A stretch of DNA of 64,000 nucleotides from Jacaranda mimosifolia (lineage: Eukaryota > Streptophyta > Magnoliopsida > Lamiales > Bignoniaceae), in the NCBI GenBank assembly GCA_018894105.1, contig CM032117.1, positions 49,758,503 to 49,822,502 of the forward strand. The letters run 5' to 3'. The notes beneath the pieces are model-generated. The model made no database searches. It was not told where the DNA came from and worked only from the letters and a program-made list of their open reading frames with translations. The translations under genes and the position numbers were made by a program. The stretch's first letter is position 1, and each line of letters opens with the position of its first letter. This document shows positions 1-12,222 of the stretch, one piece after another.

Positions 1-53
1 AAAAATAAAAATTATTTAAAATTTTATAGATAAATATATATATATATATATAT
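1..53 (-). mobile_element. Inner fragment of CACTA-like arm B
   Basis: The reverse complement of this short A/T-rich stretch matches the part of the left arm around 10805-10845, and that is exactly the sequence that should follow the reverse complement of 21306 onward. It is therefore the inner continuation of the outer arm, cut off by insertion of the LTR retrotransposon that starts at 54. The sequence is low in complexity, so the assignment rests on this colinearity. Confidence 0.6.
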
Positions 54-474
54 TGTAGCACCCCCACTTAGGATATAACCCAAATGCCAGAATGCCACTC
101 AATTCAATCCTATAGCATGCAATAACATATTCGATAGGCTCATAAATTTTTTTTCCAAACATCTCCAATAAAACTTGATACTCAACAATTCATAGCATGC
201 TTCAACTTAATATAATAATATCAAACTACAAAACTCATACTAATCACCCATTGTCATTCAAAACAAATATCAACATAAGCAATATCATAGATACATGCCA
301 AAAGTCTCATATTCTTCCTGACGTATCACAACATTTCTAGTACCCATATATATTCAATGGTGAATTCACATATGAACATATATTCAGCAAACTTAATACA
401 AAACATCAAGCCACAACCCTCAGTCCAAGCCTCCAGTCTCATACCTATCTAAAAAGAAATAAACAGTATGAGGG

Positions 475-491
475 TGAGTCAGAAGGACTCA
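475..491. promoter_or_regulatory. 17-bp dyad conserved in four LTRs
   Basis: TGAGTC and GGACTCA form an imperfect dyad with its centre at about 483. The same 17-bp arrangement is found at 8432-8448, 23071-23087 and 28288-28304, always about 410-500 bp from the TGTAGCACC end of the LTR. The half site resembles the TGAGTCA bZIP (GCN4-like) site. A regulatory or RNA-structural role is inferred. Confidence 0.45.
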
Positions 492-904
492 GTGAGAAAT
501 AAGGCAAAGCGATAGATGGCTATCTAGAGTCAATAATAACAATGAAGCTCGATAACATGAAACTATGGAAGCTCAAAAATAAGCCAGAATGAAGAAAACA
601 CATTTTCAAGTAAATGATATTCGCTAGGTAGGGATGCTGTAACCGTCAGCTCAAAAGGCCCAAGATCAGCTCGATCGATGCTGTTCAGGAGGTTTAGAGC
701 GTCTCAACCAATCACAGTTCAGGAGGGAATACAGATGGCTCAGTTGGCTTGGCTTCGATCCAATCCAAACTGGGAACTCACTTCAGCCTTATTGCTCCAT
801 GAGCTAAATACAATTAAAAGTACAATCTCAACAGAATATGCATTTCAATAAAAGAACAAAGCATGCATATCATAATAGCCTTATGCCTCCATAACAGTAC
901 AATC

Positions 905-1045
905 GATCAATCAATAACAATTCAGTGGCACGAGCATGACAGCTCGGCAATAACAGTGACACAAGCATAACAGCTTGGCGAAACAGTGGCACAAGCACGA
1001 TGACTTGGCAATAACATGGCACAAGAATGACAGCTTGGGAAGGCT
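905..1045. repeat. Minisatellite inside the LTR
   Basis: Four or so imperfect units of roughly 35 bp carry the core GTGGCACAAGCATGACAGC and the spacer TTGGCAATAACA. The matching part of the 5' LTR (from about 8880) is cut at 8955 by the inserted element. The short overlapping reading frames here on both strands are by-products of the repeat. Confidence 0.75.
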
Positions 1046-3128
1046 CTCGGCCCAACAATTCTCCTATATTATTTTAAATCAAACTTTCCAAGGATCAAGT
1101 TACCAACACGGTAGAATAACTGAACAATTATGCCGACGCGACAAATCTACAATACACTAATCAATCAAAGAAATCAAAATGATATTTGACAAATAACAAC
1201 ACCAATTCAACAGGAACAATACAGTGACATTTTGAAAGTCGATGGCGTCGGAATGGTAAATAAGTGCGTTCAGAACGGTTTTAAAGAAAACACGGGCCAC
1301 TCGACCGTACTGTTCGATTTTCAGAAGAAAAATCAATTTTCACAAAGCTTCACAGAAGCTGATCTGGACAGTCATTTTCAACAAAACGGATTAAATATCA
1401 GTCACTTTCAAATCAAGAGAACCTCACAGGGTTCAAAAATTAATAACGAATCATGACAGATATCAAATCAGCAGAACCTAATGGGTTCAACTATGACTAT
1501 AGATTAGGCTCAAACAAATCAAGAACCAATCGGTAGAACCCTCACAGGGGTAACAATAATTAACAGAGTATGATAATCAAAGTAATACCAACCCTCACAG
1601 GGGTTTATCAAGGAATCGATAGGTACAAGGATTGCCAGATTGGTAGATCCTCATCTTATCAACCTCAGCAAGAACTCAGAACCTACAGATCTCCAGGGCC
1701 TAAATCCTCATCACCTATTCAAAAGAATAATTTACTAATTAAAATGCTCATTCAGTCCTAAAGATCTCTATCAATCCTATCCATATTAATAATAGTCCAT
1801 TTCAATAATCCTTGACTAACATAACGGTTAGCGTTTTACTTCAGCATCATCGCCATAGGACATATTATACGTACCGATTATATGAAATATTTACGGATTT
1901 CAACCTATACTGGAAAAATAATAAAATTAAGTCATTGACTTACCAATTTAACCTTATAACGAAATACTAGTCGATAATAACAGTCTAATTTTTTATAAAA
2001 TCCCAAATTTTGTCACTTAAGTCGCAGTAACATAAAATTAGGGTTTTCTATACTTAATAACCCATCTAACCTATAGTTCACATGAAATAATACCATTCCA
2101 AATTCAATAAGCTTAATTATCGTGAATGAACATTCCATTTTTATGCATGGCTGTTATGATCGATTATTTCCTTCATTATCTTTCGAAATACAAGGTTTGA
2201 TTGAAGAATACATGTACACAAATACATAAAACAAGCTAAATCCTAATTCCAAACATTTACCCAAATTTTGAATTTTCGGCAAGGAGAATCGATGAACAAC
2301 TTGCGTGCATGTAACCATCTCGACGAGACGAACAAACTTCCCTTTCACCGCCGCCACTAGAAAATTCCAAACCCGCCACCAACAACTGCTCCTCAGCTCT
2401 AGGAATCCAATGATCCAATTAATTTCTTATTTCGATGCCAAAAAGGTCCTCAAATTGCCGAAAAACCGCAATCCCGCCAGAAAAACTACTGTGCAGTTTT
2501 TGTGCAACTTCTCCTTCCACGGTGGTCCGTTCCCAAAATTGAAGACACCGGCGTGATCCTTGAGTTGAGCTTGTCGAAACCCACTACTCACATTCAAGTT
2601 TCAATCGTCGGAGCGAAGAAACCCATCAACCACCGCCATGGTTGAAACTTTGCGCTTAATTTTTGGCCGGTACACTGAAAGGTTTGGGAAGAAATTGGTA
2701 TAAAATTTGCTAAGGTTTGGTGGCCAGTGAGAGGGTGGTCACGGTGGTGTTTGGAGAAGAAAATGAAGAAGAAAGGTGAAATTATTTTTTATAAAATTCA
2801 ACTTCTGGTAATTAGAAATTGGCCCCAAAACTTATGAATCAGCTTCCAATTAAGTCCTCTCAAGTTTTGAGTGTCTTCACTTCAGTCCCAAGGCTATTTA
2901 TTGCCTTACATTGACTCCTTTAACCAATAATAATCCCACTTTGACCCACAAAACTCCTAAATATTGGTCAATCAAAATTTTCTCAATTTTCAAATCAACC
3001 ACAAAACTTCTAAAATTCTTACAATCAAGTCCTATTATTTATTTTCGAGCCCTAAAATCCAACCAACTAATACCTTGATTTTATAAATTCTTATTTTCCA
3101 AAAGTTACCGAATTTTAGGGGTGTTACA

Positions 3129-3142
3129 ATCCTCCCCCCTTA
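3129..3142 (-). other. Polypurine tract of Retro-1
   Basis: Read on the minus strand, AAGGGGGGAGGAT lies directly before the 3' LTR start TGTAACACC. This is the expected place and composition for the plus-strand primer of reverse transcription, and it fixes both the orientation and the LTR edge. Confidence 0.85.
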
Positions 3143-5670
3143 AAAGAATCTGGTCCCTAGATTCTCATCTGAGTACTATTCCAACTGGCGGATAATAAAT
3201 AGATTCAGTCAATCGATCTATATTTTCTTTTTATTACTTTATGCCAAAAATTGCTTCTTCAAGTCCCAATACATTCTCATACATTTCATATACATCTCGT
3301 ATCTTATCTCGTGTGCCATATCCAACAATCTCTCATTCATTCCTTCCCTCACACATATCTCATTTGTGGAATAGAAGAATACCTTGGTTCGGTATTGAAC
3401 TCAGACTCCTAGAACTTCTAATGTTTTCCTTTTGTTTTAACATTCACATATCTTTAGCTTATGGCTCATCGCATTTCATCCTATGATTTAGATTGCACTT
3501 ATCTCTGAAATCCTACTTTGTTGTATTAATTTTGGCTTAGCACCCGTTTCTTAGGTTTTCTGATGCTTTTGCTGCTAATAAGTGAGCCATTTCAGCCCCT
3601 CGGCATAAATGTCTTTTCAGGTGAGCCATTAGCTACTATATGTCTTTTCAGGTGATAGGTGATGGAGAAATTGCAATCTTCTAGAATTTTCATCCATCAG
3701 CACTGTCTCCTATTCAGATTCTCATTTTGGTCAAATGGTTGACCTTTTTGAGTTAATTAAGTCAACATGTCAACTAATTAGAAAAGTTCTCCATAATTTT
3801 CGTTAACAGCCGACAAGATGCAGAAAACTACAAACTTCTATTATGTTTTTCGGTCTCTTCCAGTTGACTACTACCTCATCTCAGAAGGATAAATCCTCTA
3901 CCCCATCTCAGGATATAATGTGCCCAAGAGAAGCCACATTCTCTATCCAGTATTTGCACTTACAACCTTTGCATACAATTGATGCCCTCTCTCAAGGCTC
4001 CAAGAATCATGTGCAAGTGCTTTACTTGGTCTTTTCTGGCCTTTAGCTGGTAGTAGCCTTACTTCTTCCAACATTTAATCTTCTCTTTCTCTACATTCTC
4101 TATTAATTTGTTTAGCATATAACTCCTGGCCCCAAGTACTGATTTTAAATGACTTGACTCCGTTCTTCTATCCTTGTGAAACTTATGTTCATCCTTCACT
4201 TATTTCATTAACCACTGAATATGGAAATTTCATTTTCAAACACAAAATGTTTGTTAATCTTAGATTGACTCAAATCATACCTACCAGTACATTCACAATA
4301 CGGAAGAATTTCTCTTTTTCCATTTTTAAATGATATCTCTATTTCATTAAAGCAATCACCATTTCCAATAGTCCTAAACGTAAGCAAAATAATTTATCCT
4401 ATGATTTAAGTTTCCCAAGGCATATGAGATCATTCTCATATAACCTAATTTCCTTTACAAGGCATATATACACCTAGCATTTACTTAGTTGATTCACCGA
4501 TGCACTTATTGATTGGAAAAGCCCTGAATACACCATTAGTACAAATTGGAAAAACTCCAGGAACTTTTGTACTTTTGATATGTTTTTTGGTCATACTTAA
4601 GTGTTTGTAACCTTAATAGGATCATTCCCTTAATGTTCGCGAGATCATGACCCAAAAACATGTGTAATATAGCTAATTTCTCAATTCTAAGCAGTTTAAA
4701 AGTTCCAACAAGACCATTATAAACCAATCCCAACAATACTATCCTAATTCATAATGTCTGCATTATAAAAGGCAGTTCTTGGCCCAGTTTTCTCCTTGAT
4801 TTTCCCATTCTATAATATCTTTTCTTCATCTTCAGTCTTAATCAAACCTCAATATATGCATCAAATTAAAATGTTTATGAGAAAAAGACATCCCAATCTC
4901 AAACTCGATGAGTCTTGTGGAGCTTCTACTATTGTTCTAGTAATTCTGTTTAGTGATGCAAGGTCCTTCCCAAAAGTAATTAGTATCTTAAATTCCTTTA
5001 TGCATCAAGTTTACTTAATGCTCAAATTTTTCTCGTCAATCCTTAATTAAAATCCTTACATTTTACTTGTCTAATCCTTTCAGTGATTGAGGAGGTAAAA
5101 CCCTAGAAATTTCTCGAGGCTATATTTCATATAGTTTCTGTATCATGCTCCCAAGATTCCTATCCCCAATTCGCTCATCAATAAGGTTATAAGGTCTTCT
5201 ATCCCACTGCAACAAGTTCCTATCTTCGGATAGCAGGAGTGGAAATGAGATCTAATGTGATCTTCAGATTTTTTTTTCACAAGATGTTTCTAATTCCAGT
5301 ATCCTCATTGCGGTTTTCAAGCGTATTAGTTTCGATGATCGATGACCATCCACTATGATTTAGCCGACAAAGGATCACATTCAGGTTTAAGGATGTTCTG
5401 GTAATGTTGTTTCCCGCCGTATCGTGATTTTGGCCTTGGAAGACAAGTTCGAGTTCATTTAGCCAATATCGTTCACCTTGAATATTAATATTATCATAAT
5501 AACTGTTATCTCCTAGAGAATATAAGATATATAATCGTAAGCTGAGATCCCTTAAAACTTCATTCAACATATACGAAGTATAGGATACAATTAATTCATA
5601 TACAAGGTTCACACGCGATACTATAAATGTACATATAAATCAATACTTAGTAGTCTTTGAGAACATTAAA
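3143..5670. other. Retro-1 internal region without recognisable coding sequence
   Basis: I see no conserved reverse transcriptase, RNase H, integrase or chromodomain motifs on either strand. The reading frames here are short and unlike known proteins. The position, 3' of gag on the minus strand, is where pol would lie in an autonomous element. It was either lost or replaced by unrelated filler. Confidence 0.6.
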
Positions 5671-5678
5671 GCTATCAA

Positions 5679-5905
5679 TCAACCTAACCGACATTGATTC
5701 ACGAAGTCTTGGGTGAAATTCTCCCAAGTTTGTTGGATTCCTTCAATCGTCCATCTACGATCGATCATTTTCCACCAACTTCGGGCGAAACTCTCTAAAA
5801 GGAACATGGAAAATTGAACCCTCCTCTCATCTGAATAATGCAGTGTCTCAAAAATATTCTCCAAACTCTCAATCCATTCTTCGGGGAGAACTTCGGGGAA
5901 TTGAG
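5679..5905 (-). pseudogene. Second gag fragment (Retrotrans_gag type)
   Basis: A short minus-strand frame contains a WIESLENIF-like start, a leucine/alanine helix ending in ARSWWKMID, and a W-x-x-F-x-x-x-F end (WENFTQDF). This is the core pattern of plant Ty3/gypsy capsid (PF03732). It lies about 0.9 kb downstream of the first gag and is not a simple duplicate of it: the shared residues are those of the family rather than near-identity. It may come from recombination with, or insertion of, a related element. Only the capsid core survives, with no start codon or zinc knuckle assigned to it. Confidence 0.6.
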
Positions 5906-6767
5906 ATGAAGGAACTATTCCAACGTCCGATCTTTGGCCACCTCTTTAACAACTCCTATTCTACCACCTAGCTATTGTTCCTGTGGCACATATCTCAGTC
6001 CCCTTTGATACATAAGGTCTGCTAGCTGACCCATTGAAAGATTTTGCGAAACCTCTTTTTTTTTTTCTTTTTTCTTTCATGGTTTAAGAGTAAGCATGTA
6101 TCTCTCGCCTTAGCGCCCATTAGTTGATTACCCGTTGACCAAAGTGGGCTTCCCCTACGACCTGCTGTTACCGGCATAGGGTGTATGTGCTTCCATAGGA
6201 TGCCAGTACACTGGATACCTCTCAAGTATTTAACCTTAGGTTATGAATTGTGAAATAATAATACCTCGATCCTCAACCTTTTTGATTTCTCAACTGACAA
6301 AGAGTAAAAGAGGAGAAATATAAATTTAACAAGATTCAATAATCTCATAGCAGTAAAAGAAAGGAAATCTGTTGTCAATATTCAAAGGTAGAACTTATAT
6401 ATATATATATATGTCGGATTAGAGTTATACATTAGTATGTACACAGATTCAAAATGTCAAGATGGCTAAGCTAACTATTTGCCTGATCAAAACCAAAATG
6501 ATAAAGTGAGTATAGGGTATTGCCCTATACATCTAGATAACCCAGCCAACACTATGCGTCCTAGTGGTCGGAAGTTACTATCACCCAACATACATCTGTA
6601 CAAATGTATCTTCCCAAAACATCTAGCTCTAATCTTCCATATTGGTGATAACAAACTTGATATCTGCCATTTAAAACTTAGGTGGAACCTTCAACCACCT
6701 ATTTTCCCTTATCCTCTTGAGCCCTTATAGTTGATTGCTTATTTCCAGGACAATCTTTGAAAAAATG

Positions 6768-7510
6768 TTAATCGCTGCCACACCCCTTGCACCTTCCTAG
6801 CTTTTTCCAACAGTTAGATTCCTTATGATTCAAAGCTCTACAAAATCCACAACCTCTTTTTGGCATCCCAGTTTGGACCTTTTGTCGTTTCCTACCTAAA
6901 CCACTTTCCTTACTCACTGCGATTTCCAGTTCAAAAACTTTCCCTCGCTTGCCCTTCTTCTCATAGGTAGATACTTCAAGAGGTCTTTGTTCCACCTACA
7001 AAGCTCTCACTAAGGCTTTCTCGAAGTTAGACTGCTTGTAAGGCGCAAGGATTTGTCGTATCTCTGATCTCAATCCTGTAACAAATTTCTCCATCTTACA
7101 TTCTTCTTTTCTTGATATCTATGGTGCATATCGAATCATCCTATTGAGTCTTGCTTCATACTGCCACACTGTTATATCTCCTTGGGTAAGACTCTCAAAT
7201 TCTTGTTCCCAAGTATCTCTTACTTATCGTGGTATGAATCTATCCATAAATTCCCACACGAAATTATCCCATGTACAAGGTATCATTTTATGCTCTTGTT
7301 GACTTACCACGGTCCACCATTGTCGTGCAACTCCTTCCAAAAAATGGATGATAACTATAAGTTTGAGGTTATTTGGATAACCTAACATCTGAAAAATATC
7401 TTCAATCTCCCTGATCCAAGTTTCTACTTTCTGGTGATCCGATTCACCTATAAACATTGGGGGGGTAGAACTTAAGGAGATGTGCTAAAGTCTCAAACTC
7501 TAGAGGCTCT
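6768..7510 (-). pseudogene. gag: gag (capsid plus CCHC zinc knuckle) of Retro-1, broken
   Basis: A single minus-strand frame runs from about 7457 to 6768 and is interrupted by three in-frame stops (near 7224, 7120 and 6998). In order it shows the capsid start (ESDHQKVETWIREIEDIF), the conserved GVARQWW, the W-x-x-F-x-x-x-F segment, a GLRSEIRQIL segment, and near the C-terminus a CX2CX4HX4C knuckle (CGFCRALNHKESNC). Family knowledge says this protein packages element RNA in cytoplasmic particles. Upstream of 7457 the frame shifts near a run of Gs. It lies directly downstream of the primer site, as expected for the first gene of a gypsy element. Confidence 0.8.
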
Positions 7511-8005
7511 TGTCCTCTTCTGTATCTCATTCATATCTTAAGTAATTCCAAAGTCAAGCTTAACATCCACTAACCAAGAATTTCATATTCGAGGATTATA
7601 TCCTAGTACATCCTAAGCATCCCTTAACTCAAGTATACACATTTAAAGCATTTCCATAGTCAAGCATATTTCCTACAATCCGAGAATCATATCCTAGGAT
7701 CAGATTCTACAATAACTCAGTTTTCCTTATCTCGAGTGTTTACATCCCAGATGATTCCCGATTCGTATTTAATCTCCACTAAATCCATTGATTCCAGTCA
7801 CAAAAGTCATTCCCATATTAACCTAGGTCATCAATTTCTGTATGTCCATTGGCCATCCTGTAATACATAACTTCCTTTATCAATATCAAACAAATCAAAT
7901 TTACCTCAAATCCTTGAATCACATAGAATTTCTCAACATATGCAAAACATCCAAATGTCGTATCCTAGGATCCTGTCCCAATATAGCTCGGGTTTCCAAA
8001 CTCAA

Positions 8006-8017
8006 GCTCTGATACCA
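8006..8017 (-). other. Primer binding site, initiator-Met tRNA type
   Basis: On the minus strand TGGTATCAGAGC lies four bases after the end of the 5' LTR. This sequence is complementary to the 3' end of plant initiator-Met tRNA and is the usual primer site of plant gypsy and copia elements. Confidence 0.9.
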
Positions 8018-8021
8018 CACC

Positions 8022-8955
8022 TGTAGCACCTCCACTCAGGATACAACCCAAATGTCAGAATGCCACTCAATTCAATCCTATAACATGCAATAACATATCC
8101 GATAAGCCTATAAATTTTTTTTCAAACATCTCCAATAAACCTGAATTCATAGCATGCTTCAACTTAATACAATAATATCAGAGTGAGAAAGTTATACTAA
8201 TAACCCATCGTCATTGAAAACAAATATCAACATAAGCAATATCATAAATACATGGCAAAAGTCTCATATTCTTCCTAACATATCATAATATTTCTAATAC
8301 CCATACATGTTCAATAGTGAATTCACATATGAACATACATTCAACAAACTTAATACAAAACATCAAGCCACAACCCTCAGTCCAAGCCTCCAATCTCATA
8401 CATGTCTGAAAGGAAATAAATGGTACGAGGGTGAGTCTTAAGGACTTAGTGAGGAATAACGCAAAGCAATGGATGGTTATCTAGAGTCAATAATAACATT
8501 GAAGCTCGATAACACTAAATTATGGAAGCTAAAAAACAAGCCAGAATGAAGAAAACACATTTTCAAGTAAATGATATTCGCTACGTGGGGATGTTGTAAC
8601 CGTCAGCTTAAAAGGCCTGGGATCATCTCGACCGATGCTGTTCGGGAGGTTTAGAGTGTCTCAACTGATCAAAGTTTGGGAGGGAATACAGACGACTCAG
8701 TTGGCTTGGCTTCAGCCCTATCTAGACTGGGAACTCACTCTAGCCTTATTGCTCCATGAGCTAAATACAATTAAAAGTATAATCTCAACAGAATATGCAT
8801 TTCGATAAAAGAGCAAAACATGCATATCAAAATAACTTTATGCCTCCATAACAGTACAATCGATTAATCAATTACAATTCAATGGCACGAGCATGCCAGC
8901 TCAGCAGTAACAGTAGCACAATCATGACAACTTGGCGAAACAGTGGCACAAGCAC
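8022..8955 (-). repeat. 5' LTR of Retro-1, first part
   Basis: Colinear with 54-998 of the other LTR, and it includes the 17-bp dyad at 8432-8448. It stops after GGCACAAGCAC, where the CACTA-like sequence begins. The rest of the LTR resumes at about 19332, with roughly 165 bp of the LTR missing at the junction. Confidence 0.88.
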
Positions 8956-8974
8956 TACTACAACAAATTGCACT

Positions 8975-9300
8975 TCACGTAACAAAAATTTTGGTAACAA
9001 AGGTAAAATTCATTACATATGTTAGATTTATTGTAACAAAATTGATTTGTTGTTACAAATAACATTTTCTTGAGTAACAAAGTAAAATTCTTGTTACCAT
9101 TAACTCAAATTTGTTACTTTAAATTTTTTGTGTTCATAACTAAATAATAATTCGTTACGAAAAATATTATTTTGTTAAATATAACATTTTCCGTTATATA
9201 AGAAGATACATAAGTAACAAAATTGGTACCTTTTGTAACAACAAAATATTTGTTACAAATAAAATATATTGTAACAAAGTTTTTAGTTACTATACTTTAA
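8975..9300. repeat. Subterminal GTAACAAA/TTTGTTAC motif array, arm A
   Basis: About fifteen copies of GTAACAAA or its complement TTTGTTAC (with one-base variants) lie in both orientations in about 330 bp next to the terminus. Dense short motifs in both orientations near the ends are the binding sites of the TNPA-type protein in characterised CACTA elements. By analogy these are candidate transposase sites. The reversed counterpart is at 26140-26495. Confidence 0.65.
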
Positions 9301-9399
9301 TTAACTTCCCTCTAAAATTCATTGCTTCCAAATATCAATTGTACACATTGTAACAATAATTTTCATTACTAATTATAAATGAATATTAAATTAAATTTT

Positions 9400-10200
9400 T
9401 ACTAATACTTGTGGGTTGGGCTTTTGTTCAAAAAATGGACTTCACAATAATGTAAAGAATTTGTTAATTGGGCTTAATCAATTTTTTAGTGAGTTATTAC
9501 TAAACTAGGTTTTATTTTAAAGATTGAGCTTGAAGAAATTTGAAATGAATAATCCATTAGTTGGGCCAATTTCTTTAAAATATTGGGCTTTATAACTTTT
9601 TGGTGAATTATTCAATGAATTCGGAGTTTTTATTTATGAAATAGATTTGACCAAATTTATAGTAAATTAAGTAGTGAATTATGCTTCATTTTAAAAGTTG
9701 GTCTTGAACAAATTTAAAGTGAAATAAATGATGAATCAGGCTTTCTTCAAGGAACTGAGCTTATTTTTTATTAATTGGGCTTCACATTAGTTCAAATAAT
9801 TGATTACTTTGGGTTGACCAGCCTTTTTTTTTTTTTTTTTTTACTAATTGGGCTTAACTAATATTTTAGTTAATTGGCAAATGGAGCTTCATACTAATTT
9901 GAAGAATTTGTTAATTGGGCTTTACAAACTTCCTTTTCATTAATTGAGCTTCAATAATTCTCTTAGTAAATTAGTGAATTGAATTTCAAAATGAATTGGA
10001 TTTGACATTAACTTAAAGAATTGATTAATTTTGTTTTTGCAACTTTTCTTTTATTAATATGAGTTCATTGATTTTTTAGTAAATTAATGTCATTTAATAA
10101 AGAATTGGGTTTGGCATCAAATTGCAGAATTGATTAATTGGGTTTTAGCAACTCCTTTTTTATTAATTGGGCTTCACTAATTTTATAATGAATTGGTGTC
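9400..10200. repeat. Degenerate tandem repeats with TTAATTGGGCTTCA core
   Basis: Loosely repeated units of about 60-90 bp pair a TTAATTGGGCTT core with a TTTTTTAGTGAATTG-like spacer. The same series, reversed, fills 21950-22660, so the array predates the divergence of the two arms. The reading frames are closed. Confidence 0.55.
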
Positions 10201-10869
10201 AATAGGGGTGGCAATTTGGGTGGGTCGTGCGGGTTCGGGTTGGGTTGAATTAGGGGTATAACATTAATTTTCTCAACCTTAACCCAATCCAACCTGATGA
10301 CAACCTGAAAATGCTCAACACTAACCCAATCTGAATTCTATCACTTCAGCTTTGGGTCGACTGGATTTTTATTTGGTCAACTTTCCAACTCAAATTTACC
10401 CAATCCAACCTGCCAATCTGATTTAAAATAATTATTTCAAATATTTATTTTAATTTCAAACCCTATAGTGAAATATATATATATAATACTCAAAATAACT
10501 TCTTTATGTTTTATAAAATCACGCACACCGCCTCCCCTCCACATTTGTTGCCCATTTAATATAATTTTAATATAAAAAGGCCAATTTACCCTTAATCATT
10601 TCAAATATTTAGAATTTAATTTAGATAACTTTTTATTATCGTATTTTATTTTTTTTCTTTTTTTTTCATTCTTTTCTTTTCTTTTTATTCTCAATTTTCT
10701 CTTCTTCCATTATTTCATATATTTATCATTTTATACATATATATAAATTTATCATTATTTCTCATTTCTCATTATTTAATATATTCTCATTTTATACATA
10801 ATATATGTATATATATAATTTTAAATAATTTTTATTTTCATCGTTTTTCTTTCTAATTATTCAGAAATG

Positions 10870-11085
10870 TATACTTATTTTTCCTATTTATGCTTATTCA
10901 CAAATATAATATACATATATGTATATATATATAAATTTATCAATAAAATTTAAATTACTTTTATTTTATCTATTTTTTTCTATTTAGTCATTCCAAATTA
11001 AATAATATTTAATATTTATAAATATATATAATATAATTTTTTATTCATACTTATATACATATAGAGTATATATACATATATATAT
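10870..11085 (+). repeat. Direct repeat, first copy (second at 19085-19300)
   Basis: This A/T-rich stretch, which includes TTCCAAATTAAATAATATTT, recurs in the same orientation at about 19085-19300 with a few percent difference. The two copies bracket the block that contains MULE-1 and the 1.1-kb inverted-repeat element. A 9-bp target duplication cannot account for a repeat of over 200 bp, so a rearrangement is likely. Confidence 0.65.
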
Positions 11086-11215
11086 ATATATTTCAATAAA
11101 ATTTAAAGAATATTCGTCATATATTTCTCATTTTATACATATATAAATTTATCATTATTTCTCATTTCTCATTATTTCATATATTCTTATTTTATACATA
11201 TGTATAAATTTATTT

Positions 11216-11850
11216 AATGACTTTGGATGGCAATGCAATTTTGTTTCCCTCCAACTTTGTATTCCCTCCAAAATTTGGCCCATAAAAAATGTTAACAATT
11301 GTTTTTATTATTAGTTTGACATAATAGTTTAACTTGATTTCTTCCAAAAATTTGATTCCCTCTAATAATAATGAATTCTCTTCATTTTTTCGATTCCTCT
11401 AAATTTTAGATCCTCCATTTTTTTTTTTGGTATAAATAATTTATAGCAAATTTAATTTCTTTTATCTTAGATTTTATGATGAATTGACATATAATTTTTT
11501 AAATTATTAAATGACTTTATATTATAGTGAAAATAGTTAAATAAAATATAATTTGGACTTATAAATTTTGGTGCTTAAGAATTTAATTTTTTATTATAAT
11601 TTATTACAATATTCTTTTAGAGAAATTCTAAAAACTCCTTAAAATAAATAGTTAAAGGTTACATACCTGAATAGCAAAAGAAAAGAAAGAAATGTAGTTT
11701 ACTATAATACTTAATGAAAAGAAAACTCTCTCTGAAGTTATGACTATTAATGTTACATTTCATTTTTTAATCGTTGTATTAGCCTGTTAAAGATTTTTAT
11801 AATTTATAGATATCTATATATTAATTATGTGTGTGTTGTACTATATAAAT
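11216..11850. other. A/T-rich spacer, diverged direct repeat of about 17180-17480
   Basis: It holds scattered TTCCCTCCAAAATTT motifs that also occur, in the same order and orientation, around 17200-17480 on the other side of MULE-1. No gene is seen. It is probably inner CACTA-like sequence duplicated before MULE-1 inserted. Confidence 0.4.
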
Positions 11851-12010
11851 TGCTAAAATGAGGGATAATTATAATTTTCATCCCTAAACTTAGCCACTTA
11901 TTCGATTTTAGTCCCTTAATAGTATGACATTACAAAATTGATCCCTAAAGTGTCAATTTGTTTAACAAATTGCGTCCTTGCCATTAACCATCCAGTTAAA
12001 TTGGACGAAA

Positions 12011-12039
12011 AGTGGTCATGTGCATTGCACATGACCACT
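12011..12039. other. Perfect 14-bp palindrome in the MULE-1 left terminal repeat
   Basis: AGTGGTCATGTGCA is followed by one T and then its exact complement TGCACATGACCACT. In the right terminal repeat the same site has lost several bases of one arm (about 16886-16908). It could be a transposase site or a cruciform-forming sequence; the role is unknown. Confidence 0.6.
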
Positions 12040-12222
12040 AATGGAGGGAAATACAGCAGAATCTTGTCCAGTTTCCTGCCAAGCACGTTTCTTGGCTTTT
12101 TTTATATCATTTTGTCTCATTTTTTGGGTCATTTTTTCACAGAATTCAGTCAAAGCAATAAGAGAAGTTTCGGTCAGTGATATGACCCAAAAACAAAGGA
12201 GGAAAATTGGAGAGAAGGCAAA

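Larger units (their letters stand above)
54..3128 (-). repeat. 3' LTR of Retro-1 (3.1 kb)
   Basis: On the plus strand it starts TGTAGCACCCCC and ends GGGGTGTTACA, so the retrotransposon reads on the minus strand. It is colinear with 8022-8955 and 19332-21305. It contains a minisatellite near 905-1045, a 17-bp dyad at 475-491, and a GC-richer block at about 2290-2640. The block gives spurious reading frames on both strands and recurs in the other LTRs. No coding capacity is evident. Confidence 0.9.
8953..11215 (+). mobile_element. CACTA-like arm A
   Basis: The arm begins CACTACTACAACAAATTGCA, the classical CACTA terminus. The opposite end of its relative at 26500 reads, reversed, CACTGCAACAAATTGCAC. 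The exact first base is uncertain by 3 bp because the host LTR also ends in CAC here. The arm has a subterminal zone rich in GTAACAAA motifs, a zone of degenerate TTAATTGGGCTTCA repeats, a hAT-like TAGGGGTGGCAA sequence at about 10205, and a long A/T-rich inner zone. No TNP2-type transposase is visible. Its own right terminus was not found. Confidence 0.7.

Noticed and set aside
5277..5612. Minus-strand 111-residue frame in Retro-1
   Set aside because: No recognisable motif, composition typical of A/T-rich non-coding sequence, and no conserved position in gypsy elements.
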